A stretch of 6,894 nucleotides of DNA, taken from positions 1 to 6,894 of the forward strand of contig JAJFLS010000727.1 in the NCBI GenBank assembly GCA_021772595.1. The letters run 5' to 3'. A model generated the notes under the pieces. That model saw only the letters and a list, made by a program, of their open reading frames with translations, made no database searches and had not been told where the DNA came from. The DNA comes from Opitutales bacterium (GTDB lineage: Bacteria; Verrucomicrobiota; Verrucomicrobiia; Opitutales; Opitutaceae). The position numbers and the translations under genes are program-made. Positions 1 to 6,324 of this stretch are shown here, in pieces (positions within the stretch are counted from its first letter, which is position 1; the number at the start of each line of letters is the position of its first letter).

Positions 1-1
1 C

Positions 2-964
2 CTTGATGCCTTCTGGGAAGAAAAAGGGTATATCTCACCTGAAGAGTACAGTCGTTTCTGCAACCAAACCGTTCCATTGGCTCGTTTGGCGAAAAAAATA
101 TTCTATGACAATGAGATAATAAAAGCGGACATTGAAGTTGCCCACTTTGGAGAGACCGCCCTGAAAGACATCTCAGCCTCCTGGACGCTTGCAAATATCA
201 AGGGAGAAACAGTTAACAAAGGGAGTTTTAGTCCAAAGGACATTCCCCTGGGAAATGGTATCAAACTGGGAGCGATTGCCGTGGATTTGAAAAAGATTAA
301 CAACGCGCAAAAGCTAGTTCTTACCGTTGACGTAAACGACCATTCCAACAGCTGGGACGTCTGGGTGTATCCTTCTGAAAAAGAAACGATTCACGGAGAG
401 GAGCAGATCAAGGTAGTTCGCAATCTGGATGAAGACACTGTAAATCATCTTATAAAGGGAGGTAAGGTATTGCTAACTCCTCTCAAAGGAAGTCTAAAAC
501 CGGGAAAAGGCGGAGATATCGGAGTCGGCTTTTCAAGCATTTTCTGGAACACCGCCTGGACTCGTGGGCAGAAACCACATACGCTAGGAATACTCTGTGA
601 TCCCAAACATCCCGCATTGTCGGATTTCCCAACCGAGTACCATTCCAACTGGCAGTGGTGGGATGCGATGAGTCATTCCAATGCCATTATCCTTGATGAG
701 TTCTCCCCGGACCTGAAGCCTCTTGTGCGTGTAATCGATGACTGGTTCACTAACCGCAGGCTGGCATTAGTCTTTGAGGCGAAAGTAGGCGAAGGGAATC
801 TGATCGTATCAGGTATCGACTTATTGACCGACGAGGAGAATAGACCCGAGGCGCAACAGCTTCTATACAGCCTGAAAAAATATATGCAGAGCGACCGCTT
901 TCAACCAGTCGCCGGCATCACGCTTGAACGGCTCCAAGGTCTATTCGCATCACCTTCAAATTAA
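2..964 (+). CDS. Glycoside hydrolase family 2 enzyme, C-terminal part (5' truncated)
   Basis: This is the last 320 residues of a large GH2 (beta-galactosidase/beta-glucuronidase-like) enzyme. The frame is open from base 2, so no start lies in the window; the TTG at 77 is internal. The first visible residues carry a DAFWEEKGY segment, then TVPLARL, then an immunoglobulin-like beta domain containing DIEVAHFGE and IPLGN and closing at WDVWVYPSE. This pattern follows the TIM barrel in many Bacteroidota and Verrucomicrobiota GH2 proteins. After it comes a Rossmann-like domain of about 150 residues resembling ThuA/glutamine-amidotransferase folds, with a VLLTP strand, FWNTAW, HPALSDFPTEYHSNWQWWD and a GEGNLIVSGIDL strand. 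The catalytic acids lie upstream and cannot be checked, so the substrate is unknown. The gene is followed after 90 bases by a sulfatase on the same strand, which suggests use of a sulfated glycan. Local GC is low (about 42-43% over bases 181-300). The family is fairly sure; the specific activity is not. Confidence 0.82.
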   Translation, partial: LDAFWEEKGYISPEEYSRFCNQTVPLARLAKKIFYDNEIIKADIEVAHFGETALKDISASWTLANIKGETVNKGSFSPKDIPLGNGIKLGAIAVDLKKINNAQKLVLTVDVNDHSNSWDVWVYPSEKETIHGEEQIKVVRNLDEDTVNHLIKGGKVLLTPLKGSLKPGKGGDIGVGFSSIFWNTAWTRGQKPHTLGILCDPKHPALSDFPTEYHSNWQWWDAMSHSNAIILDEFSPDLKPLVRVIDDWFTNRRLALVFEAKVGEGNLIVSGIDLLTDEENRPEAQQLLYSLKKYMQSDRFQPVAGITLERLQGLFASPSN

Positions 965-1054
965 TAAACGACAGACCCATGGAACGGAAATATATCAACC
1001 CTACCGAATTGGAGGCTGAGACTTGGGCTTCACGTTAAATACAACAGAAATAAT

Positions 1055-2392
1055 TTGAAAAGAAAAAATCTAGTGAGTATTGCCAGGCTATTTTTTGCCG
1101 CTTTGCCAACCCTGCTGCTTGCAAGGGAAGCGCCCGGAGAAACCGAACGACCCAATATCGTTTGGATCATGGCTGAAGATATCAGTACCGAGCTGGCTTG
1201 TTATGGCCATCCATCAGTAAAGACACCGAACGTGGACAACCTCGCCCGGCAAGGCGCGCTCCATACGAACGCTTTCTGCACCGCCCCCTCCTGCACGCCC
1301 TCTCGCAACGCCATGATGACCGGCGTCTACCAGACTAGGACCGACACGCAGGATCAGCGACGACGAGGAATTACTCTTTCAGAAGGAGTAAAGCCCATCA
1401 CGCACTTGCTTCGCGACGCAGGTTACTACACTGCCCTCGGATGCGGCTACTCAGCCAAAACGGACCTTAACTTCAAGGCAGACCCCCTTTTCGACGGCAT
1501 CGATTGGCGCAATCGCAAAGCGGGCCAGCCCTTTTTTGCTCAAATCACATTACCAATAACACACCGACAAAAAGAAGGCTGGGACTCGGTTCGCGAAGAA
1601 TCGAAGCATCCCGTCGATCCAGAAAACGTGGACCTGCCTCTCTATTTCCCGGATCATCCAGTCTGCCGACAAGACTGGGCCATGTACCTCGATGCCATTG
1701 AAAAAATGGACTCCCAGGTCGGCGAAATTCTTAGACGACTGGAAGAGGAACGGATCGCGGACAATACGATGGTGATCTTCATCGGTGATAATGGACGCTG
1801 CCACCTGCGCGGCAAGTGCTGGCTTTACGATCCTGGAATACACGTGCCACTGATCATCCGCTGGCCGGGCCATCTCAAACAAGGAATGATCAATGACGAC
1901 ATGATCAGTATGATCGACATCTCGGCCACCATCCTGGAGATCGCAGGAGTTGAGCTGCCAGCCTACCTGGATGGCCATCCCATCCTAGGGCCACGGGCAA
2001 AGAAACGTGATTATATATTCGCGGCGCGAGACCTCGTAGACGAAGTGATGGATCATATCCGCTGCGTCAGAACTGACCGGTTTAAATATATTCGCAACTA
2101 CAATCCGGAGAACGGTTATCACGAATGCGAATACGTGCAGGCAAACCGTCCCATGCTAACCACTATCAGAGAGCTGCACGCGCAAGGAAAGCTTACGGAA
2201 GCGCAGCAATTGCTCTTGGCGAAAACAAAACCTAAAGAGGAGCTCTACGATCTTCAGGCCGATCCATACGAAGTGAACAACCTCGCTCAATCCGCGAAAC
2301 ACCGCGAAACACTCATGGAACTGCGTACCTTGATGGATGACTGGGTTACCGACACAAAAGACAATGGCCTTGCCCAAATGAAATCAAGGTAG
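1055..2392 (+). CDS. Secreted type I sulfatase, sulfamidase (heparan N-sulfatase)-like
   Basis: This 445-residue formylglycine sulfatase hydrolyses sulfate esters or sulfamates of glycans, probably in the periplasm or outside the cell. The N-terminus is a signal peptide: basic KRK, then a hydrophobic core FFAALPTLLLA at residues 13-23, with mature protein from about residue 25. PNIVWIMAED at 33-42 supplies a metal ligand (D42). CTPSR at 80-84 is the C-x-P-S-R motif, whose Cys80 is oxidised to formylglycine by a maturase not seen here. Further active-site candidates are H170, D245-N246 in GDNG, and K254 in the RGKCWLYD segment; GIHVPLIIRWPG at 261-272 is typical. The C-terminal part has the usual KEELYDLQADPYEVNNLA element. 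No ATG exists in frame before M39, which lies inside the core, and a stop sits at 965-967, so TTG at 1055 is the only sensible start; it has no clear Shine-Dalgarno sequence. It lies 90 bases after the GH2 gene and may be co-transcribed. The substrate is not predictable by eye. Confidence 0.9.
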   Translation: MKRKNLVSIARLFFAALPTLLLAREAPGETERPNIVWIMAEDISTELACYGHPSVKTPNVDNLARQGALHTNAFCTAPSCTPSRNAMMTGVYQTRTDTQDQRRRGITLSEGVKPITHLLRDAGYYTALGCGYSAKTDLNFKADPLFDGIDWRNRKAGQPFFAQITLPITHRQKEGWDSVREESKHPVDPENVDLPLYFPDHPVCRQDWAMYLDAIEKMDSQVGEILRRLEEERIADNTMVIFIGDNGRCHLRGKCWLYDPGIHVPLIIRWPGHLKQGMINDDMISMIDISATILEIAGVELPAYLDGHPILGPRAKKRDYIFAARDLVDEVMDHIRCVRTDRFKYIRNYNPENGYHECEYVQANRPMLTTIRELHAQGKLTEAQQLLLAKTKPKEELYDLQADPYEVNNLAQSAKHRETLMELRTLMDDWVTDTKDNGLAQMKSR

Positions 2393-2454
2393 TCCGAAAG
2401 ACAGACTGCACGCTTACAGGATGCTCACACAGCCGCGGATCCCTGCCTTATTCA

Positions 2455-2495
2455 GACACCGCGCTGGTCTAATACCCGATCCGGGCTACGGTGTC
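2455..2495. terminator. Inverted repeat between convergent sulfatase genes, possible bidirectional terminator
   Basis: GACACCG at 2455-2461 pairs with CGGTGTC at 2489-2495, and a second small stem, CCCG (2475-2478) with CGGG (2482-2485), nests inside with an ATC loop. The right arm overlaps the last codons of the minus-strand sulfatase. It lies where two converging transcripts should stop. A TTTTT run is present only on the plus side (2504-2508), nine bases beyond the stem, and none follows on the minus side. It is therefore not a canonical Rho-independent terminator and may be coincidental. Confidence 0.3.
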
Positions 2496-3889
2496 ATTGC
2501 GTGATTTTTCAATTGCTCTACTTGCCAATGCTCCCAGGCCGAACCGTCGTACCAGCGCGGTTGGGCCAAGGGCCGCTCCCAAGCCTCCAACTTCCGAAGC
2601 AAGGTCTGCGCTTTTTCCGGGTATCGCGATGCAAGATTCGTCTTCTCCGCCGGATCCTCATCCAAATTTATCAAAACAAGCGGAGCCAACAACTCCCGCT
2701 CATTTTTCAGCGGATCTTCGGCAACGCGCAGCAATTTCCACGGCCCTTCCCGCGCGACCGCCACGCGCCAGAACCGCCAAAACAAAGTTTCATGGGGAGC
2801 GCCTTGGCGTTTGCCCTTTAAGTAAGGCAGCAAATCCACACCATCCATTTCCCAATCGGTATCCAATACTCCACCACTTGCAGCTAAACAAGTCGGCAAC
2901 AAATCCAGCGAAGATACCGCATGATTGAATCGCTTTCCTTTGGGGAGTTCGGCAGGCCACGAAACGATGTAGGGAACTCGAATCCCACCTTCCCAATAGG
3001 TGCCTTTATAACCTCGCAAATCACCATTCGAGTGAGCTCCACTGTTGGTGCCTCCATTATCGTTCAGAAACACGATCAAGGTATTCTCAGTTAAGTCCAA
3101 ATCATCTAGCTGCGACAAAAGTCGGCCGATATTCTCGTCCATCGACTGGGTCATCGCCGCAACGGCTCGCCTGCTCTTCGGCTCGATATCCGGGCTAGCC
3201 GCCAGGTCTGCCTCCTTCGCCTCAAACGGAGAATGCACAGCATTGTAGGCAAGGTATATGAAGAACGGGTTGTCCCGATTGCGACCGACGAATTCGAGCG
3301 CCGCATCCGTTAGGTCGTCCGTCAGATAACTTATCTCAGCCAACTCGTCCACTGCTTCGTCATCGCGTCGGATCGCTCTACCATGGATCGGTTTCTCCGA
3401 AGGCCAATAAGTGCGCGATCCACCCAAAAAACCGTAAAATTCGTCGAATCCAAGCACGTAAGGATGATAATGAGGCAGCTCGCCTAGATGCCATTTGCCA
3501 ATAGCCATCGTGCGATATCCCTGGTCTTTCATAGCATCGCCAAGGGTCCGTTCATTCGTGTCCAGGCCCAGATCTTCTTTCGTGTAACCCGGCGTGGGAA
3601 CCGTCGGCACATTGCATTCCGCCCCAAACCGCTGCTGGTAACGCCCCGACATCAATCCCATCCGCGAAGGCGTACAAGTCGAAGCCGTAACGTAACCCTG
3701 GGTACAGAATATTCCGTTAGCCGCCAGACGATCAATATGCGGCGTCGGCACGAACGATCCGCCGGTCACACCAAAGTCTGAATACCCCGCGTCGTCAGAC
3801 AGGATGATAATTACGTTCGGCTGCTCTGCGCTCGCCAACGACAGCTGCAATGTCATGCCAAGAAATAGAGCCAATTTCGATCGATCCAT
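2486..3889 (-). CDS. Secreted arylsulfatase A-family sulfatase (GALNS-like)
   Basis: This 467-residue type I sulfatase belongs to a different subfamily from the one at 1055-2392. Residues 1-21 are a signal peptide (MDRSK, then ALFLGMTLQLSLASA with an A-S-A cleavage site before EQPN). Visible motifs in order are PNVIIILSDDAGYSDFG (24-40; D32-D33 metal ligands), CTPSR (72-76; Cys72 becomes formylglycine), GKWHLG (131-136; K132 and H134), AVHSPF (217-222; H219), NDNGG (276-280; D277 and N278 metal ligands) and GYKGTYWEGGIRVP (293-306; K295). All active-site residues expected of an active S1 sulfatase are present and the length is normal. The C-terminus has the LINLDEDPAEKTNLA element. The ATG at 3887-3889 has only a weak upstream AAGG and no strong Shine-Dalgarno sequence. 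It probably removes sulfate from an exported glycan; GalNAc-6-sulfate or galactose-6-sulfate are only analogies. It lies 196 bases downstream of the dehydrogenase gene on the same strand. Confidence 0.93.
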   Translation of the reverse strand: MDRSKLALFLGMTLQLSLASAEQPNVIIILSDDAGYSDFGVTGGSFVPTPHIDRLAANGIFCTQGYVTASTCTPSRMGLMSGRYQQRFGAECNVPTVPTPGYTKEDLGLDTNERTLGDAMKDQGYRTMAIGKWHLGELPHYHPYVLGFDEFYGFLGGSRTYWPSEKPIHGRAIRRDDEAVDELAEISYLTDDLTDAALEFVGRNRDNPFFIYLAYNAVHSPFEAKEADLAASPDIEPKSRRAVAAMTQSMDENIGRLLSQLDDLDLTENTLIVFLNDNGGTNSGAHSNGDLRGYKGTYWEGGIRVPYIVSWPAELPKGKRFNHAVSSLDLLPTCLAASGGVLDTDWEMDGVDLLPYLKGKRQGAPHETLFWRFWRVAVAREGPWKLLRVAEDPLKNERELLAPLVLINLDEDPAEKTNLASRYPEKAQTLLRKLEAWERPLAQPRWYDGSAWEHWQVEQLKNHAMTP

Positions 3890-3983
3890 AAAATTTCAGT
3901 CTACAACCTTAATCGAGTGTTAAATGAGCCCGGACGCCACCAATCGTCAATCTCTAAGAAATCGTCCACTAATTCGACAATCC

Positions 3984-4060
3984 GTAGGGGCGTCGCTTGC
4001 GGCGACCGCAGAAGTAGCTAATACTCTTCCAGTGCGGCCCGCCTGGCAGTCGAGCCCTAC
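3984..4060. repeat. GTAG-type REP-like palindromic element
   Basis: GTAGGG at 3984-3989 opens the element and its inverse CCCTAC at 4055-4060 closes it. Immediately inside the left end is a hairpin: GCGTCGC (3990-3996), loop TTGCG, then GCGACcGC (4002-4009) with one bulged C at 4007. A 5' GTAG before a GC-rich hairpin is the hallmark of REP sequences mobilised by RAYT transposases (known from other bacteria). The right half is less structured. It fills much of the 196-base gap between the dehydrogenase and sulfatase 2, which otherwise holds no gene that I can see. Copy number elsewhere is unknown, so the repeat status is inference. Confidence 0.4.
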
Positions 4061-4085
4061 CGGGACCAACTACCGACACCGCTCC

Positions 4086-4832
4086 TCACCCCCTCCCGAC
4101 GAACGGCATTTTTGTCGTCATGACCGTCATCGAGAGCACGTTCGCGTCTAGCGGGAGGCTTGCCATGTAGAGCACCGCGTTGGCCACATTTTCTACCGCC
4201 ATAGCTGGCTCTGCTTTAAGCGAGCCATCGGCTTGCGGTACGCCTTTGGACATACCCGAGGTCATTTCCGTGACCGCGTTTCCGATGTCAATCTGACCGC
4301 AGGCGATATCGTATTTCCGGCCGTCAAGCGACGTCGATTTAGTCAGACCGGTAATCGCGTGCTTCGTCGCGGTATAAGGCGCCGAATTCGGACGTGGGGT
4401 CTGAGCCGAGATCGATCCGTTGTTGATAATGCGACCGCCCATCGGATCTTGGGATTTCATGACGCGGAACGCGGCCTGCGTGCAAAAAAACACGCCAGTC
4501 AAATTCACGTCCACCACGGCCTTCCAATCCTCTACCGAGAGATCTTCTAGCAAGCCCGACCGACCGAAGGTCCCAGCATTGTTGAAAAGCAAGTCCACTC
4601 GCCCGAACGCTTCAATCGTCTTGTCGAACAAGGCGCTCACGTCTTCGGGATCCGCCACATCGGAACGCACCGCCAGCGCAGCACCGCCAGCGCTTTTAAT
4701 TTCCTCGGCGACTGTATCCAATGTCTCTTGGCGGCGACCGGAAAGAGCAACTGAATAGCCCGCCTTGCTCAGCGCGATCGCGACGCTTTTCCCGATACCC
4801 GATCCACCTCCTGTAATAATCGCTACACTCAT
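4086..4832 (-). CDS. Short-chain dehydrogenase/reductase (SDR), classical type
   Basis: This 248-residue cytoplasmic NAD(P)-dependent oxidoreductase has every classical SDR landmark: the TGGGSGIG cofactor loop (7-14), GRR (32-34; the arginines after the second beta strand suggest NADP(H) preference), SDV (57-59), NNAG (84-87), and a catalytic tetrad of N110, S140, Y153 and K157 (YTATK). The segment after beta strand 6 reads CGQIDIGNAVTEMT in place of the common PG-(x)-T motif, and the protein ends in MPFVGRG; I associate this combination with one coherent SDR subfamily of unknown substrate. The ATG at 4830-4832 gives the expected length, with the nucleotide-binding strand starting at residue 3. 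It begins 24 bases after the glucokinase stop, so the two are probably one transcript. No Shine-Dalgarno sequence stands out, fitting translational coupling. The substrate is unknown; a sugar or aldehyde role is only suggested by context. Confidence 0.9.
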   Translation of the reverse strand: MSVAIITGGGSGIGKSVAIALSKAGYSVALSGRRQETLDTVAEEIKSAGGAALAVRSDVADPEDVSALFDKTIEAFGRVDLLFNNAGTFGRSGLLEDLSVEDWKAVVDVNLTGVFFCTQAAFRVMKSQDPMGGRIINNGSISAQTPRPNSAPYTATKHAITGLTKSTSLDGRKYDIACGQIDIGNAVTEMTSGMSKGVPQADGSLKAEPAMAVENVANAVLYMASLPLDANVLSMTVMTTKMPFVGRG

Positions 4833-4856
4833 GATTTCGTTACGGATATCTTTAAC

Positions 4857-5939
4857 TCAATTCGTTTTCGAAAAACGCGGGGAATCGACAGGAACCGCTC
4901 GCGGTTCGTCGCTCTTGCATCCCTCAATCCAACCCGCATTCGCCGCGCCGTAAATTGAAATACTGTAATCGCGAATGATATACACGGGGATCTTGCGCAG
5001 GACATTTTCTACCTGAAGGCACTCGTTCTGCTCAAAGAAGGATGTAAATTGATACTCTTCGAGAAAGAAACTCTCGTTCTTCCCGACAATGCCGCCCGCC
5101 AGGAAAAGCCCCCGCTTTGGCAACATTATCGCAGCCAAGTCTGCCGATGTTCGCCCGTAGATCTTAACGAAAAGCCGTATCACATCACCACATACAGAAT
5201 GACTCGAAGCGTATCGCGAGATCAGTCCCGGCCGATCCGCAAACCTGGCATCGAGGATTTCGTTTAGTATCTCATCCATTTTCGGCTTACGAAACTCCAA
5301 GAAATACTCGAACAAAGTCGCGATCCCTTTCCCCGAAAGCAGGTCCTCAATCTCGACGACCTTTCGTCCGTCGCGGGAAATCCAGTCGAAGATCTCCCGA
5401 GTCTCGTCATCAAATGGCGAGAAACCGGCATGGCCTCCCTCCGAAGGCAGCGCTCTCGCCGTCTCGCCGTCGCCCAACATCACACTCACTCCGAGACCTG
5501 TACCCGCTCCGACGATCAGCCTTACATCGCCTTCCGCCTCAGGAATGCTCCCGCAGGAATGAGGAACCATCGTCACTTGAGCAGGATCTTCGAGGTCGAG
5601 CAGCGGCACGCCAAAACTGATCGCCTCGAAATCGTTAATCAACCAGATCGGAAATCCGAACTCCTCCGCCAGCGCGTCGCCATCGATCTCCCAATTCAAA
5701 TTAGACATCGAGCAGCAATTACTCTCAATCGGACCCGCCCCGCTAATGCAGCCCAAGGTCGGCCGCAACTCTGGATAGCGAGCACGCGATTCATCGAGCA
5801 AGCAAGCGACAAGCGGACCGATCCCTTCTAAATCCGCACTCGGCGCGGACAACTCGAGCAGGATACGCAGATCGTTGTCGCGCTTCAACACCAGCGCTAA
5901 ATTGGAATTCGTCCCGCCGATGTCACCAGACAGGATCAC
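4857..5939 (-). CDS. glk: Glucokinase (Glk family)
   Basis: This enzyme phosphorylates glucose with ATP to glucose 6-phosphate in the cytoplasm. From the GTG start at 5937-5939 it has 360 residues (E. coli Glk has 321). Motifs: phosphate loop GDIGGTN (5-11), SNLNWEID (79-86), LINDFEA (100-106) with D103 matching the catalytic base, GAGTGLG (144-150), EGGH (167-170) and a C-terminal LFLAGGIVGKN. There is no zinc-binding cysteine cluster of the ROK type, so it is Glk rather than ROK. I chose GTG because GGAG lies five bases upstream and the protein then begins just before the phosphate loop, as in the family. The frame stays open upstream to ATG at 5994-5996 and TTG at 6030-6032, which would add 19 or 31 residues. 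A charged tail of about 20 residues ends the protein. It is probably the first gene of an operon with the SDR. Confidence 0.9.
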   Translation of the reverse strand: MILSGDIGGTNSNLALVLKRDNDLRILLELSAPSADLEGIGPLVACLLDESRARYPELRPTLGCISGAGPIESNCCSMSNLNWEIDGDALAEEFGFPIWLINDFEAISFGVPLLDLEDPAQVTMVPHSCGSIPEAEGDVRLIVGAGTGLGVSVMLGDGETARALPSEGGHAGFSPFDDETREIFDWISRDGRKVVEIEDLLSGKGIATLFEYFLEFRKPKMDEILNEILDARFADRPGLISRYASSHSVCGDVIRLFVKIYGRTSADLAAIMLPKRGLFLAGGIVGKNESFFLEEYQFTSFFEQNECLQVENVLRKIPVYIIRDYSISIYGAANAGWIEGCKSDEPRAVPVDSPRFSKTN

Positions 5940-5948
5940 CGGCTCTCC
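5940..5948 (-). promoter_or_regulatory. Ribosome binding site deciding the glucokinase start
   Basis: On the minus strand, GGAG at 5945-5948 is followed by AGCCG and then GTG at 5937-5939. This is the best spaced Shine-Dalgarno sequence for any in-frame glucokinase start. The ATG at 5996 has only GGTGG two bases ahead, and the TTG at 6032 has AAGGA ten bases ahead. Confidence 0.5.
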
Positions 5949-6038
5949 ATTCCAAGGTTCTTCGCGCCAAACTACCTTCACATCGCAATCTCGCATAGCC
6001 ACCGACAAACCCAACGACCTAGCCCGTGACAAGGCAAA

Positions 6039-6122
6039 TCATTCCTTCTCCCCCATTTCCTCCAAGAGCGTGTCCGAAAAGATGGTTTCGAGGTTTAATG
6101 CATCTAGCGGATGAAGGGGCAT
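6039..6122 (-). other. 27-codon reading frame in phase with glucokinase, closed by TGA
   Basis: An ATG at 6120-6122 opens 27 codons (beginning MPLHPLDALNLE, ending EEMGEKE) that stop at TGA, 6039-6041. The distance to the glucokinase codons is a multiple of three, and after the TGA the frame continues without another stop into glucokinase. The predicted peptide looks helical and acidic, but there is no Shine-Dalgarno sequence before its ATG. It could be a leader peptide, an N-terminal extension broken by a nonsense change, or chance. An overlapping ATG (6040-6042) after GGGGGAGAAGGA opens only seven codons. I recognise no family. Confidence 0.25.
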
Positions 6123-6127
6123 TTCTG

Positions 6128-6199
6128 AAGGTAGGGAGGACCGGCTCGGTCCTCAGCGTTCGTGAGCTTTAGGAGGACTGAGCCAGTCCTCCCTACCTT
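6128..6199. repeat. Double-hairpin GTAG palindrome, REP/BIME-like
   Basis: The left arm (6128-6154) and right arm (6173-6199) are inverted copies forming a 27-base-pair stem with one C-A mismatch and one G-U pair. The 18-base centre holds a further AGC/GCT pair. Each arm also folds alone: GAGGACCG (6136-6143), loop GCT, CGGTCCTC (6147-6154) on the left, and GAGGACTG (6173-6180), loop AGC, CAGTCCTC (6184-6191) on the right. The arms differ by a C-G to T-A pair exchange that keeps both hairpins perfect. GTAGGG borders the outside of the left hairpin and CCCTAC the outside of the right one, the arrangement of two head-to-head REPs. It sits between divergent genes, so a terminator role is unlikely. 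Confidence 0.65.
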
Positions 6200-6255
6200 T
6201 CTCCAAATTCACCAGACACTCCCAAAAAAATCGCAGTCCTTCACTACCGGGAACT

Positions 6256-6285
6256 TTGACAATCGATCCCGCGTCCCACTAACTA
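6256..6285 (+). promoter_or_regulatory. Possible sigma-70-type promoter for the rhodanese-thioredoxin gene
   Basis: A perfect TTGACA at 6256-6261 lies about 65 bases before the ATG at 6325. The downstream -10 is poor: TAACTA at 6280-6285 with an 18-base spacer is the best I find. The rest of 6200-6324 shows only an A7 run (6225-6231 region) and no hairpin or gene. Confidence 0.22.
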
Positions 6286-6324
6286 GCTGACTTCCAAAAC
6301 GACGATCAATTAGCCCAATCAGAA

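Noticed and set aside
979..1038. 19-codon ATG reading frame (begins MERKYINPTELE) between the GH2 gene and the first sulfatase
   Set aside because: The start faintly recalls RidA-family N-termini, but it is very short, has no Shine-Dalgarno sequence and no continuing homology in other frames; most likely chance.
1550..1978. 142-codon minus-strand frame inside the first sulfatase
   Set aside because: Antisense shadow of conserved sulfatase coding sequence; no family features.
2491..2928. 145-codon plus-strand frame opposite the second sulfatase
   Set aside because: It lies antisense to a gene with intact catalytic motifs, is rich in Pro, Arg and Ser as expected of a shadow frame, and shows no domain.
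2968..2988. GTAGGGA...TCCCAC pair resembling a third GTAG element
   Set aside because: It lies inside conserved sulfatase coding sequence (the GGIRVPYIVSWP region), has no GC-rich hairpin inside, and is probably coincidental.
5430..5831. 133-codon plus-strand frame opposite glucokinase
   Set aside because: Antisense shadow; the glucokinase frame has all conserved motifs and this one is low-complexity and basic.
6128..6199. Palindrome read as a Rho-independent terminator
   Set aside because: It lies between two divergent gene starts rather than after a gene, and has only TTT on the plus side; a REP-like element fits better.
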